Part shown: positions 50,910 through 60,502 of the stretch, one piece after another
Numbering within the stretch: the stretch's first letter is position 1
How the letters are laid out: every line of letters starts with the position of its first letter
Assembly (NCBI GenBank): GCA_026705345.1
Contig: JAPPAV010000017.1
Location: 41,665-105,664 of the forward strand
DNA from: Gammaproteobacteria bacterium
GTDB lineage: Bacteria > Pseudomonadota > Gammaproteobacteria > Pseudomonadales > Azotimanducaceae
Reading direction: 5' to 3'
Length of the DNA: 64,000 bases
Notes under the pieces: generated by a model
Databases searched by the model: none
Told to the model about the DNA's origin: nothing
The model's input: only the letters and a program-made list of their open reading frames with translations
Made by a program: the position numbers and the translations under genes

Positions 50910-53060
50910 CTAGTAATTCACGTAGACGCCACGGTCGCGAAGGGCTGGTATTTGAACCTGGACGGCGGTCTCGTCAAGCGGATTGTCATACACGTCCAGC
51001 CAGTAGAGCACCTCATGCTCCGCGAGCGCGGAAAGGTCGGTGACGCCGTTGTCCCGTAGATTGAGCCAGAACAGGTCGGGCAAATCCAGCAACGCCGAGA
51101 TATCGGAAACCGCGTTGCCGCCAAGTCCTAGCCCTTGAAGCGATACCAGCGCCGAGAGTACCGAGATGTCGGCGACGGCATTGTCGCCACCACTGAGCGA
51201 TAGTTCGGATAGCCGCGTCAGCGCGGACAAGGCCGAGATGTCGTCGATGCGGTTGCGTCTTAGGTAAAGCGACCTCAGGGAGGTCATGTTCACCAGCGGG
51301 GAAATATCCTCGATGCCGTTGCCGTCGAGCATCAGCGTATAAGGTCTCAGGCTCGACAGGCCACCGATCTCCGACGCACGGCAATATCCCAGGTATAGGT
51401 GGCGCAAGCTGGAGAGTCCCGAGAGTGGCGATAGGTCCGTGATCGGGTTCCTATTGAGATTGAGCGTCTCGAGCGTCCTGAGATCCGACACGGCATCTAT
51501 GTGTTCGATCTGGTTGTCGTCGAGATACATCCACCTGAGCGCCTCCAGGCCTGCCAGGGGCGAGATGTCCGCGATCAGGTTGCCCGAGAGATCCAGTTCG
51601 GCCAGCGAGTCCATGCCGGACAAGGGTTCGACGTCCTCGATCTCGTTCCAGTTCAGGAACAGTTCCCCGGGTCGCAGTTTGGACAGCGGTGCCAGGTCGG
51701 AAATCTCGTTCCTCCTGAGCCACAGGATCTCCAGGCTCGTGACGTCGGCCAACGGGGTCAGGTCCGAGATTCGGTTCCAGTCGGCGTCGAGGAGACGTAG
51801 ACGGAGGTCCGCCAACGGCCCCAGATCGCCAACGCGGTTGTGGTCCATGTAGAGGTGCGTAAGCCCTTCAAGACCGGACAGGCCGGACAGATCTACGAGC
51901 TCGTTTTGTTCGATGTGCAGCACTACGAGCCCGGTAAGGCCTGCAAGCGGTGACAGGTCGGCGACACCGGTGCGGTCGAGCGACAGGTCAACCAAGGCGT
52001 CGAGCTGGGACAGCGGCGCCAGATCGGCCACGGGGTTGTTGCTCAAGTTCAACACGCTCAACTCGGTGAGCGACGTCAGAGGCCCAAGGTCCGTGATGTC
52101 ATTGCCATAGACGGCTAGCCCCCTGAGACCAGCAAATCCAGACAACCCGGTTAGGTCGGTGATGCCGTTGTAGCCCAGTGTCAATTCCCGGAGTTCCCTG
52201 AGGACGGGCAATACGCCGGGATCCGAGACCCCCGCGTTCCACAACGTCAGCGTCTCGAGTGCGGTCATTTCAGCAAGCGGCGAGAAGTCCAGGATGCGGG
52301 TCCCGGAGAGTCGCAGGTCAGCGAGTTGAGTAAGGCCCCCGAGATCGGAAATGCTGACGATCTCCCTGTTGTAGCTCGCACTAAGAAACGACAGGTTCGA
52401 TAGCCCCCCGAGCGGCGAGAGGTCGGCAATGTCGTTGGAGCTGACGTAGAGCGTCCTCAGCGCGGTCAACCCTGCCAAGGGCGAGAGGTCGACAATGCGG
52501 TTGTTGGGAAGGTAAAGCCTCGTCAGCCCGGTTGCGGCCTCCAGCCCAGTCAGATCCTCGATGTCCCTGGAAGATGCCGTGAGCCTCTCGAGACCGGCGA
52601 GGTCTTCCGCGGTGATTTCCTCGTCCGGTGCCTTGCCAAGCGCTTCCGCGACAGCACGTCGGAGATTGTCGTCCGGAATGAGCTCCGTGGACTCTTCCGG
52701 GTCGAGCAGGTCGAAGAAGCGTTCGAAGTGGCCGTAGTCGTCGCTGTCCGCGGCCACCTGCTCGCCGCCGCCATGGGCCACCCGCGCACTGATCTTGTCC
52801 AGGATGAAATTCCCGCCGTCGTCGACCTCGGCCAGGAAGTCGACGAAGACCTGCTGGTTCACGGCCTCGTGGTCGCCGTCGTCCGATGTGACGAACACCA
52901 GCCGGGTGTCGCCCGAGGATCCACCATCGACATGGCAATCGATGCACTTGTCCTGGACGACGGGGGAGATGTGCTCCTTGAACACGTCCGTGGCAGTCTC
53001 CTGGGCGACGGTCGCACACGCCGCAAAGGCGCAGGCACCGGTCGCCAGCCGAACCAGCAT
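50910..53060 (-). CDS. Secreted internalin-type LRR protein with N-terminal haem-site module
   Basis: The 716-residue protein has a signal peptide (LATGACAFAACATVA), a ~110-residue module with a c-type haem site (C39-I-D-C42-H43) and then about 22 leucine-rich repeats of ~22 residues (LTALRTLYVSSNDIADLSPLGG type) to the C-terminus. The module is a paralogue of the N-terminal region of the cytochrome gene at 54556. The ATG at 53060 follows GAGGGGGG; an in-frame GTG at 53114 overlaps the DUF1501 stop (GTGA). It is probably periplasmic or surface-exposed. Confidence 0.85.
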   Translation of the reverse strand: MLVRLATGACAFAACATVAQETATDVFKEHISPVVQDKCIDCHVDGGSSGDTRLVFVTSDDGDHEAVNQQVFVDFLAEVDDGGNFILDKISARVAHGGGEQVAADSDDYGHFERFFDLLDPEESTELIPDDNLRRAVAEALGKAPDEEITAEDLAGLERLTASSRDIEDLTGLEAATGLTRLYLPNNRIVDLSPLAGLTALRTLYVSSNDIADLSPLGGLSNLSFLSASYNREIVSISDLGGLTQLADLRLSGTRILDFSPLAEMTALETLTLWNAGVSDPGVLPVLRELRELTLGYNGITDLTGLSGFAGLRGLAVYGNDITDLGPLTSLTELSVLNLSNNPVADLAPLSQLDALVDLSLDRTGVADLSPLAGLTGLVVLHIEQNELVDLSGLSGLEGLTHLYMDHNRVGDLGPLADLRLRLLDADWNRISDLTPLADVTSLEILWLRRNEISDLAPLSKLRPGELFLNWNEIEDVEPLSGMDSLAELDLSGNLIADISPLAGLEALRWMYLDDNQIEHIDAVSDLRTLETLNLNRNPITDLSPLSGLSSLRHLYLGYCRASEIGGLSSLRPYTLMLDGNGIEDISPLVNMTSLRSLYLRRNRIDDISALSALTRLSELSLSGGDNAVADISVLSALVSLQGLGLGGNAVSDISALLDLPDLFWLNLRDNGVTDLSALAEHEVLYWLDVYDNPLDETAVQVQIPALRDRGVYVNY

Positions 53061-53110
53061 CCCCCCCTCGGGCCGGCGAATCGGGATCTCCTGCCGTTCG
53101 TGTGCGAAAT

Positions 53111-54364
53111 TCACGGGTCCGCACCCGGATCGTCGAAGAACGCGAAGTCCTCCGTGCCGTCGAACGGGAAGCGCTCGGCACCCGCCGACGCCTCGACGCC
53201 CAGGTAACGGCGTAGCGCCTTGTGGACATGCTTCGGATGGATCACCGTACCGTCTGCGGAGTTCCGCGTGAGGGTCGCCGGATCGATCCGTTGCGCGAAG
53301 TGCATCTCGTCCGTCTCGCCGACGGCCCGGTCCGTCCAGGACTGGTTCTTCTCCATGACGACGAAGCTGCCGATGGGCCAATGGTCCTTGCCGTCGCCGG
53401 CGTTGTAGTAGTTGGTACGCCCGAAATCGGAACCCATCACTACCACCAGTCGGTCGGCGACCCCCTCCGCTTCCGCGAAGTCCCAAAGGTAGTCGACGCC
53501 TTCCGTCAATTGGGCAAGCCGGCCCGCGTGCGTGTCGTCGTGATTGGCATGCGTATCGAATCCACCCAGGATCAGATCCGCGCTGACGGCGGCACCGGTT
53601 CGGAAACCCAGCACGGCGAGCTGGGCCTGTCGTCGGAGGCCGGACTGCGGGCGGATGTTGTCGATCGCATCGGCGAAATCCTTCAGGCCCTCGGCGGCAA
53701 ACGCGGATCGATAGTCGGCAAGCCTGCGCGACTCAGACGGAATCAGTTCCCGGAACTCGCCGAGACGGTTCGCCGTCTCGCTCGCATAGGCTTCCAGCGC
53801 CGTCCAGTCCGCATCACTAAAATACCTGCCCAACGGACCCGTGGCAGGCGCTGCCAGTGCCTGAAGGAGTTCGGTGTTGTCTAGGCGTGTGGTGCGGATG
53901 ACGCCCGCCGGGTAGGAGAATCCTCCGAAGGTAAGGTAGGCAACCGGCGCATCGGGTCCGTGGTGCGCCGCCAAGAGGGCGGTGGTGGTCGGATAGCCCT
54001 CGGAACTGCGTCCGCTCCAGTTGTGGATCGTGCCGATCGTGTGGGAGTTCGTCTGTGCATCGACACCGTTGATGACGAGCATCTGGTCGTGGTACTTCTC
54101 GAAGAACGCCTCGTTGGAGGCGAAAGGCGCGTAGGGAATATCGCCAGCTTGGCGGATCTCGTCCTCCACCGCCCAGTGGTTGATGACCGGTTCCCCGGGG
54201 GTATTGACCTTGGGGTCGCAGAAGCTCGTCGGATCCCATCCCCCCGCGGCCTGCACGAAGGCAAAGAACTTGCCGGTGTAGTCGGCGGCATGAACCAGTG
54301 GCACGCGGAATCCGCCAGCCGCGACACCGGCCAGAAGTCCCTTGATGACGGTACGTCGGTTCAT
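53111..54364 (-). CDS. DUF1501 domain protein (Tat-exported sulfatase-like fold)
   Basis: The 417-residue protein begins MNRRTVIKGLLAGVAAGGF, a twin-arginine signal, followed by the DUF1501 core: FVQAAGGWDPTSFCDP, LGGFDTHANHDDTHAGRLAQL and VVMGSDFGRTNYYNAGDGKDHWP. DUF1501 proteins are usually encoded beside DUF1592/PSD1-type cytochromes and are thought to work with them outside the cytoplasm. The ATG overlaps the TAA of the interrupted upstream gene (TAATG). Confidence 0.88.
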   Translation of the reverse strand: MNRRTVIKGLLAGVAAGGFRVPLVHAADYTGKFFAFVQAAGGWDPTSFCDPKVNTPGEPVINHWAVEDEIRQAGDIPYAPFASNEAFFEKYHDQMLVINGVDAQTNSHTIGTIHNWSGRSSEGYPTTTALLAAHHGPDAPVAYLTFGGFSYPAGVIRTTRLDNTELLQALAAPATGPLGRYFSDADWTALEAYASETANRLGEFRELIPSESRRLADYRSAFAAEGLKDFADAIDNIRPQSGLRRQAQLAVLGFRTGAAVSADLILGGFDTHANHDDTHAGRLAQLTEGVDYLWDFAEAEGVADRLVVVMGSDFGRTNYYNAGDGKDHWPIGSFVVMEKNQSWTDRAVGETDEMHFAQRIDPATLTRNSADGTVIHPKHVHKALRRYLGVEASAGAERFPFDGTEDFAFFDDPGADP

Positions 54365-54555
54365 TAGAGGTGGATGTACCGGTAGTCCATCAGCAGCGCA
54401 GCGAGCATGACCACCCAGGTTCTCGCGATGTGCCGGGGATCGCTGAGGTCCGCCTCGCTGAGCGCGCCTTGGGGCAGATCCTCGAGGTAGTAGCTATCCG
54501 TATTCCATTGGCACAGGTTGTCCCCCAAGAAGCGGCTCGAACCCGACCTGCGCTT
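54364..54555 (-). pseudogene. 63-codon continuation after an in-frame TAG
   Basis: Directly after the TAG at 54558-54556 the same frame stays open (KRRSGSSRFLGDNLCQW, then RTWVVMLAALLMDYRYIHL) to a TAA at 54366-54364 that overlaps the DUF1501 ATG. The tight TAATG junction shows that the ancestral gene ended here. It is either the lost C-terminus or is translated by readthrough. Confidence 0.7.
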
Positions 54556-57306
54556 CTAGGTGCTCAAGAAGAAATCGTAGGCCGAGACGATCTCCGGCGA
54601 CGCGGCCGTTGCATCGACGCCGAGGAGCTTGTCGAAGAGCTCAACGAGTTTCTCCTTGATAGCCCTTTCGCCCGCCGAATTAACCGGCACGTCGGTATGG
54701 TCGATGCCTGCGAACAATCGACGCTGGTCCTCTGGCAGGAGGTAGAACTCCCTCAGCACGATCGGACAGCTCACTCGGACGGCATGCAGCTTCGACACGC
54801 TGGCCATGACGGGCGTCAAGTCCCTCGCGCGTTCGGTCGCGCCGTCGACCCCGATGCCGCCGTAGAGGACCTCATAGTCCGTCGTGAGCGCATGGTTGTA
54901 CCGGCGCTCATGGGTGGGGGCCAACCTGCCCCATTGAACGCCGGTCAGCGAGAGCGTCTTCGCCGCCAGTTCCTCCGGTGTCAGGAGGCGTCTCGCGCCT
55001 GCATTGCGCAGCGCAACGGCGCGGACCGGGTCGTCGTCGAATACGGAGTCGGCCCGGAACCAGGGCGACATGACGATTTCCACCAGCAGGTCCTTGAGGT
55101 TGTACCGCGACCCGTCGTCGATCCCCTCGCGGAACAAATCGCCAAGCCTGGCAACCTCCGCGTGTTGCGCCCGCGCGGCGAGCAGTCTGCCCTCGTAGTC
55201 GGCCTCGTCCGTCTCATGGGGCGGTGCCACGACGTCCGTCCCCATGATCGCCGGCCACCAGAACTTGACGGTCGCCTCGGCAAACCGCGGATCGGCAACG
55301 ATTCGTTCCGCCAGCCATTGGACGCTGTTGTCCGCACTCGACGCCAACGCATCCTCGAAGCCCGGCTTACGCATGTCGCGATACCAAGTATCGCCGTCTC
55401 GGTAGAACTCCCGACCTCCCCACACCTTGATGGCCGCCGGAAACTCGGAGTGCCACCGCCATGTGTCTACGCTAATCAGGTGAATCCCCTCCTGGGCAAT
55501 GTCGACGCCTACGGAGACCCCGCAGTAGGACTGCATGGAGAAATGGTCGCCCAATTGGCGGACGCAACCCCGGTTGCTGCCGTCATACGGAACCCGGGGT
55601 CGCGCCACGATCCGGCCGGCGTCGTCGCGTACCGTCAGGCTGCCGATGCCCATGCTCCTCCGGTACGGGTTCTGGACTCCCGCCAGCCCGACGGCAATCT
55701 CGCCGTCATCCAGATGCGTCCGGATCGTGACGGTCTCCCGCAGCTCCCAGGAGTCTGCCTCGACGACGGCCTCCTCGGCCCCCGGCGGGTTGTTCTTGTA
55801 GTAGTAGTCGAGCGAATCCCGGCCGCCGAAGTTAGCGCGGTAGTGGCCGTCTTCGTCGTAGTTCTGGAAGGCACCCGCCATCGGGTCGAGAACGTCGTGG
55901 CAGCCCGTGCACGCCGGGTTCTTCATCGTCGGGTTGTCCGTGTCCGCCAACGCGTCCGGGTCGGTTGTGCGTGCCGCAAGTTGCTCCACGTCGACGCCTA
56001 GGAAGTGGTAGTACGTCCACCGCGCCCGGGCCCTGTTGCGGTTGGTGGGAGTAGTCGGAAAGCGCTTTAGAAAGGTCGTCGTGTTCAGGATGCCGGCATG
56101 GGGGTAGTCGAGCCGAAGATCGCCCGCGTAGGTAACGTAGGAGCCACATTGAGGGACCCAGTAGTGCGACCTCGAGCCGTCGTCGAGGTAGTAGGCGGCG
56201 AATTTCGACGGCTTGAACTCGTGATCGTCCGTTGGATCGTCGAACTCGGTGTCGGCGCCATACGCCTCGGCGGCGAACGGATTGGCCATGATGTAGTCCG
56301 CCGTCAAGATCTCGGTATAGGGGCGGTCGTTTTCGACCACGTGGGCGACGAGTTCCAAGGGGGCTCTCCGTGCGCCCTGTTCCGCCCGGTTCGCCCAGCC
56401 TATCCCGAATTCGCCGGATCCCGCGTTGCCGATCTCGCAGCGGCGTATACGGCCGTTGGTGAACTCGACGAAGGTGCCGTAGAAGGGAAGGACCTCATCC
56501 ATGACCCCGTCGGTGAGCAGGCGGTCGTTGCTGCCACGGATCAGGAAATCGTGGAACGCGTCTCCATCCATCACGTTGCGGATCGCACTCCGCAGCCCGA
56601 CCTCGGCGATGGACTCGTACTCCGCCGCCGTCGGCACGCGGCCCCCGAAGATGAGCGTCGCGCGACGTAGCGTCTTCCGGGGCCCGGCGAGCCGCACGGT
56701 ATCGAACAGCGTCTCGGGCGTCAGGGCCCGGGTCTGTTCATCCTCCAGAAGCGCAAGGAAGCGTTCGAAGTGCGCGTAGTCCTCGCTATCCTCCGCGATT
56801 TGGACACCGCCGCCGTGTCCCACACCGCGGATCTTCTCGAGGATTCGATCTGCACCGTCGGCCACCTGGTCCAGGAAGTCCTCGAACACCCTGAGGTTCA
56901 GCGCTTCGTGGTCGGCTTCCGAGGATGGATGGAAAACCAATCGGGTGTGGCTAGAAGCGCCGCCCTCCACATGGCAGGTCACGCACTTGTCCTGGACCAC
57001 CGGCGAGATGTGGTTGCGGAAAACATCTGCAGCCGTCTCTTCGTCCGTCGCAAAGAGCCCCCGTCGGGAGGGGTTGCCGACGAGAAGCTCCCAGAGGTTG
57101 CCGCGCCCCGTCATGGCGGCGTGGGGCGCCGGCGTCTCCGTAGGGTTGGACGCATACATCGTGCTGGGCATCGTGGCGTGACCGACGGCGCGCTGATGCT
57201 CGTACTCCAGCGTGGCGCGGTCCGCAACGCCATCGGCCGCCCAAACGGACACGCCGACGACGAAAGCAGTCAATGCGAGAGCGTGCCCCAGGAATGGGCG
57301 GCGCAA
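54556..57306 (-). CDS. Large DUF1592-like c-type cytochrome protein, cut by an in-frame TAG
   Basis: The 916 residues to TAG have a signal peptide (LALTAFVVGVSVWAA), a haem module with C108-V-T-C-H112 (SPVVQDKCVTCHVEGG), a second haem site CTGCHDVLDPMAGAFQNYDEDG, and a C-terminal helical region with SPWFRADSVFDDD and LLTPEELAAKTLSLTGVQWG. The architecture matches exported cytochrome proteins encoded next to DUF1501. The TAG occurs 63 codons before the natural end, so the intact protein would be 980 residues. It is the first gene of a DUF1592-DUF1501-LRR operon. Confidence 0.82.
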   Translation of the reverse strand: MRRPFLGHALALTAFVVGVSVWAADGVADRATLEYEHQRAVGHATMPSTMYASNPTETPAPHAAMTGRGNLWELLVGNPSRRGLFATDEETAADVFRNHISPVVQDKCVTCHVEGGASSHTRLVFHPSSEADHEALNLRVFEDFLDQVADGADRILEKIRGVGHGGGVQIAEDSEDYAHFERFLALLEDEQTRALTPETLFDTVRLAGPRKTLRRATLIFGGRVPTAAEYESIAEVGLRSAIRNVMDGDAFHDFLIRGSNDRLLTDGVMDEVLPFYGTFVEFTNGRIRRCEIGNAGSGEFGIGWANRAEQGARRAPLELVAHVVENDRPYTEILTADYIMANPFAAEAYGADTEFDDPTDDHEFKPSKFAAYYLDDGSRSHYWVPQCGSYVTYAGDLRLDYPHAGILNTTTFLKRFPTTPTNRNRARARWTYYHFLGVDVEQLAARTTDPDALADTDNPTMKNPACTGCHDVLDPMAGAFQNYDEDGHYRANFGGRDSLDYYYKNNPPGAEEAVVEADSWELRETVTIRTHLDDGEIAVGLAGVQNPYRRSMGIGSLTVRDDAGRIVARPRVPYDGSNRGCVRQLGDHFSMQSYCGVSVGVDIAQEGIHLISVDTWRWHSEFPAAIKVWGGREFYRDGDTWYRDMRKPGFEDALASSADNSVQWLAERIVADPRFAEATVKFWWPAIMGTDVVAPPHETDEADYEGRLLAARAQHAEVARLGDLFREGIDDGSRYNLKDLLVEIVMSPWFRADSVFDDDPVRAVALRNAGARRLLTPEELAAKTLSLTGVQWGRLAPTHERRYNHALTTDYEVLYGGIGVDGATERARDLTPVMASVSKLHAVRVSCPIVLREFYLLPEDQRRLFAGIDHTDVPVNSAGERAIKEKLVELFDKLLGVDATAASPEIVSAYDFFLST

Positions 57307-57392
57307 GGAGCCCCCCTACAAAATTGGTCTACCTACGGAGCCTAGGAACCGAGCCTGCGCCCGTCAAGGCCTCAGCGCCTCCGCAGCGGGTG

Positions 57393-58577
57393 CTAGAAGA
57401 TCGAGCTATGACCGAGCGTATGCACTGTCGCGCGCGGATGGCGCTCCGCCAACGATCTCCGCCGATCCCGGTCCACTTCGTCACGGGCAACGCCCCGGGC
57501 GCGCTTGTAGCTCTCGTTGGCCGCCACCGTATTGCCGAGGTAATCGTGAACCTCGCCCTGCAGCCTGTAGAACCGGTGATCCCTGCGATACAGCCGGATC
57601 GCTTCGGACAGCAGCTCCAGGGACTCCGTTGGCCGTTCGGCCTGGTAGGCGCGTTGCGCCAGGGTGTAGTAGGTGTAGGCATCCCGCGCCCGGGAGTACG
57701 CCACCCGCCGCTGATAGAAGCGCGCGCTGTCGTCGCGCCCGAGCGCGCCGTAGGCGTTCGCGAGTCCGCGTATGGCCGCACCGTGGTGGGCATCTAGATC
57801 CAACGCCTGCCGGTAACCGGAAATCGCGTGGTCGAAATGGCCGCGCCGCGCATGGAACACGCCGAGATTGGTCCACAGGTCCGGATTGCGGGGCGTCAGT
57901 TCGATGGCCTTCCTGAGGTAGGCGAACGCACCCCGTTCGTCGCCGGCCATGTCGTCCGAGAACGCCAGATTGTTGTAGTGCAGTGCCCGCGCGAAGGCGT
58001 CGTCCACGACCCGGCGGTCATGGATGCCGCTGGCGAACTCCTCGCTGAACTCCACGGTTACCGAGCCGCGACCGGGAATTTGGTCGACCCGCGCGTTGAC
58101 GTGCTTGTTCAGCACGACCATGCCGTTGACGCTGTCGTAGTCCGGCGGTACGTCGACCAACTGATAGCTCGCCTCGAAACCCGCTTCCCGGGCGAGTGCG
58201 ACGAACAGGCTGGTATAGGTGAGGCAGTTGCCGCGCTTCTGGACAAAGGCTTCACGCGCAGACAGGTTCGCATAGGGTTCGTAGCCGCTCACCGCGTAAC
58301 CGGCGCTGCGGACTCTCTCCATCAGATCCCGGAAACGGGCGGGACCCTGCGAGTCTTCGCGAAGGTCCGCCACGAATTCACGCATGGCATCGTCGGTGGC
58401 AAGAATGTCGACACTAGGCCGCTCGGCGCTCGACACCTCCTCGCCGAAGATCGCCTTGCCGGAGAGCAGCTCCGCCGCCGGGATGAGGCCGTCGTCCAAC
58501 CCCACCGTCGTCTGGCACGCGGGGAGCGCCAGGACAAGCGTCCCGATGGCCGAGCCCATGTGACCAAACCGCGGCAT
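57393..58577 (-). CDS. Lipoprotein with transglutaminase-like and TPR domains
   Basis: The 394-residue protein has a lipobox (LALPAC, Cys21), then a transglutaminase-like cysteine-protease region with C118 in KRGNCLTYTSLFVALAREAGF and His in NKHVNARV. TPR repeats follow (NPDLWTNLGVFHARRGHFDHAISGYRQALDLD, AIRGLANAYGALGRDDSARFYQR). It is probably anchored in the outer or inner membrane facing the periplasm. GAGG precedes the ATG at 58577; ATG at 58559 is an alternative nearer the lipobox. Substrate unknown. Confidence 0.85.
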   Translation of the reverse strand: MPRFGHMGSAIGTLVLALPACQTTVGLDDGLIPAAELLSGKAIFGEEVSSAERPSVDILATDDAMREFVADLREDSQGPARFRDLMERVRSAGYAVSGYEPYANLSAREAFVQKRGNCLTYTSLFVALAREAGFEASYQLVDVPPDYDSVNGMVVLNKHVNARVDQIPGRGSVTVEFSEEFASGIHDRRVVDDAFARALHYNNLAFSDDMAGDERGAFAYLRKAIELTPRNPDLWTNLGVFHARRGHFDHAISGYRQALDLDAHHGAAIRGLANAYGALGRDDSARFYQRRVAYSRARDAYTYYTLAQRAYQAERPTESLELLSEAIRLYRRDHRFYRLQGEVHDYLGNTVAANESYKRARGVARDEVDRDRRRSLAERHPRATVHTLGHSSIF

Positions 58578-58586
58578 CGCGATACC

Positions 58587-59420
58587 TCACTTCACCGGCG
58601 GCATTTCCTCAAGCGCCTGGCGGGCGACTGCCATGTGTCCATCGGCTTCCAATGCGCCGCCGAGCGTGCGCAGGCACAGGTGGCTGAGTCCTTTCGCGTG
58701 CCAACCGGCGACGCGATTCCGCCATTCGGCCCGCCGGGCACCGACCAAGGCGACGCCGGCTTCCGCGCCGATCGCCGCGGGATCACGGCCCGCCGCCACG
58801 GCCGCGTCGTCAATGTCGGCTTTGATCGATTCGAACTGCTCCGGCGAGCAAAGCACGAACCAGCCATCCGCCTGTCGACCGATCCGGCGACGGATACGCG
58901 GCGCGGGCTCGCCGCTGGCACCGATCCAGATCGGAATCGGTCCTGCGGGAAGCGGGTCGATGCCACCTCCCCCCACCCTGTCCCACCGGCCCTCGAATAC
59001 CACGTCCGACTCGGTCCACAGCCGCCGCATCAAGTCCATCTGCTCTTCGCAGCGCGCACCCCGGGTGTGGAAATCCGCGCCCAGCGCGTCGAATTCGGCG
59101 GCACTGCCGCCGACTCCGACCCCGAGCCGCACGCGACCGCCCGACATGACGTCGAGACTCGCCAGTTGCTTGGCGAGCAGCACGGTCTGTCGTGCCGGGG
59201 TTACGACCACCGACGGGACCAACTCGATGCGTTCGGTCACCGCCGCGACGTAGGCCAGCACCATGAGTGGTTCGTGCAGGTGGCCACTCTTGGGCCGAAG
59301 CACCTGGTCGGGAACCCGCAGGTGCGCATAGCCCAACTCGTCCGCCATCTGGGCAAACGCCTTGACTGCGCCGAGATCGTCCCGCAGTTCGCGGATCGGC
59401 AGTGAAATCCCGACTTTCAC
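58587..59420 (-). CDS. LLM class F420-dependent oxidoreductase
   Basis: The 277-residue luciferase-like TIM barrel begins MKVGISLPIRELRDDLGAVKAFAQMADELGYAHLRVPDQVL and has VTERIELVPSVVVTPARQTVLLAKQLASLDVMSGGRVRLGVGVG in separate blocks, as in the F420-dependent TIGR03619-like subfamily. The start is GTG at 59420, overlapping the upstream gene's TGA (GTGA). The substrate is unknown. It is only distantly like the oxidoreductase at 9331. Confidence 0.87.
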   Translation of the reverse strand: MKVGISLPIRELRDDLGAVKAFAQMADELGYAHLRVPDQVLRPKSGHLHEPLMVLAYVAAVTERIELVPSVVVTPARQTVLLAKQLASLDVMSGGRVRLGVGVGGSAAEFDALGADFHTRGARCEEQMDLMRRLWTESDVVFEGRWDRVGGGGIDPLPAGPIPIWIGASGEPAPRIRRRIGRQADGWFVLCSPEQFESIKADIDDAAVAAGRDPAAIGAEAGVALVGARRAEWRNRVAGWHAKGLSHLCLRTLGGALEADGHMAVARQALEEMPPVK

Positions 59421-60469
59421 TCGAGCGGTTCCCCCTCGCGTCTGGGGCTATTCGTAGGGATCGTACCGGGGCAGCCGGTCCCTGTCAGCAACCGCCAGTA
59501 CGCAGCGCGTTGGCCCGTGCTGGTCCTACGCTCCGCGACAAATCGCACGTGCTCGTCCAATCCCGCGTCCGGATCAACCTCGACGCCCCACAACGGATCT
59601 ATCTGATTCGGAACGACGGAATAGCGCATGTCGACGACCTGATCGGAACGGGCTGGATCGAGGGCCAGGTAGTCGTCGGAAAACCATCTGAATCGCTCGA
59701 TGTCGCGCGCCTGCACACTGCCATCGTCGAGCCACGGCAGATCCCGGTCAAGCACCAAGGCAGGAACGCTGGCACCCGGACAGAACGTCATCTCGACGCC
59801 CGCCCGCACCGCGTCCACGTAGTACCGCCCGTCCGACTCGTAGACCACCTTCCAGATCAAGAGGTTGCCGAAGCCCGTCTTGACGGTCAGGCGATCGGGG
59901 TCGTGTCCCCGGGTCACCGCGAGGGCGGTACCCGCCGCTTCGACTCGGTGCGTCTGGACGACTCCGAGCAGCAGGTAGCCCACGGCCCAAACCAAACCGA
60001 TCAAGGCAAACGCCCGACGTCGTTTCAGCACCGCCGCGACGCCGAAGGCGACGAGGGGCAGGGTGAACAACGGATCGACCACCGAAACATTGTTCCAGGC
60101 AACGCGATAGTCAGAGAACGGCCACAGCAACTGCGTGCCGTAGGAGGTGCAGGCGTCCAGCAGACCGTGGGTTGCGTATCCCACGAGGCACGCGGCGTAG
60201 GACTCGATGGGCCGAAGCGCATGGCGCACCGGCCAATGCAACGCGAGGGCAACGAGTGCCGCACCGATGGGAATGAACACCAGGGAGTGGGTGAACTGTC
60301 GGTGGTATTCCAGGAACAGCAGCGGGTCGGTCGAGGATCCGATCAGGATGTCGAGATCGGGCGCCATGCCCGCGATACAGCCAAGGAGCGCGAATGCGCG
60401 TAGCTTCTGCGCGCCGGCGACGGTGGAGGCGGCGACCGCCCCGACCGCACCCTGGCTGAAGGGATCCAA
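59417..60469 (-). CDS. YdjM-like metal-dependent hydrolase, membrane protein
   Basis: The 350-residue inner-membrane protein shows the YdjM/DUF457 motifs: MDPFSQGAVGAVAASTV, GCIAGMAPDLDILIG (Asp pair), YHRQFTHSLVFIPI (His), YATHGLLDACTSYGTQLLWPF and several TM helices to ~residue 185, then a soluble C-terminal domain (WKVVYESDGRYYVDAVRAG). The family is annotated as metal-dependent hydrolase. It is coupled to the downstream oxidoreductase by GTGA. Confidence 0.88.
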   Translation of the reverse strand: MDPFSQGAVGAVAASTVAGAQKLRAFALLGCIAGMAPDLDILIGSSTDPLLFLEYHRQFTHSLVFIPIGAALVALALHWPVRHALRPIESYAACLVGYATHGLLDACTSYGTQLLWPFSDYRVAWNNVSVVDPLFTLPLVAFGVAAVLKRRRAFALIGLVWAVGYLLLGVVQTHRVEAAGTALAVTRGHDPDRLTVKTGFGNLLIWKVVYESDGRYYVDAVRAGVEMTFCPGASVPALVLDRDLPWLDDGSVQARDIERFRWFSDDYLALDPARSDQVVDMRYSVVPNQIDPLWGVEVDPDAGLDEHVRFVAERRTSTGQRAAYWRLLTGTGCPGTIPTNSPRREGEPLE

Positions 60470-60502
60470 CCCGGAACCGCCCGCCGACCCGTCGTTACAC
60501 CG

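Noticed and set aside
54556..54558. Reassignment of TAG to an amino acid in this organism
   Set aside because: Many clearly complete genes in the window end with TAG (exbB, exbD, trpB, ribE, uvrC), so TAG is an ordinary stop.
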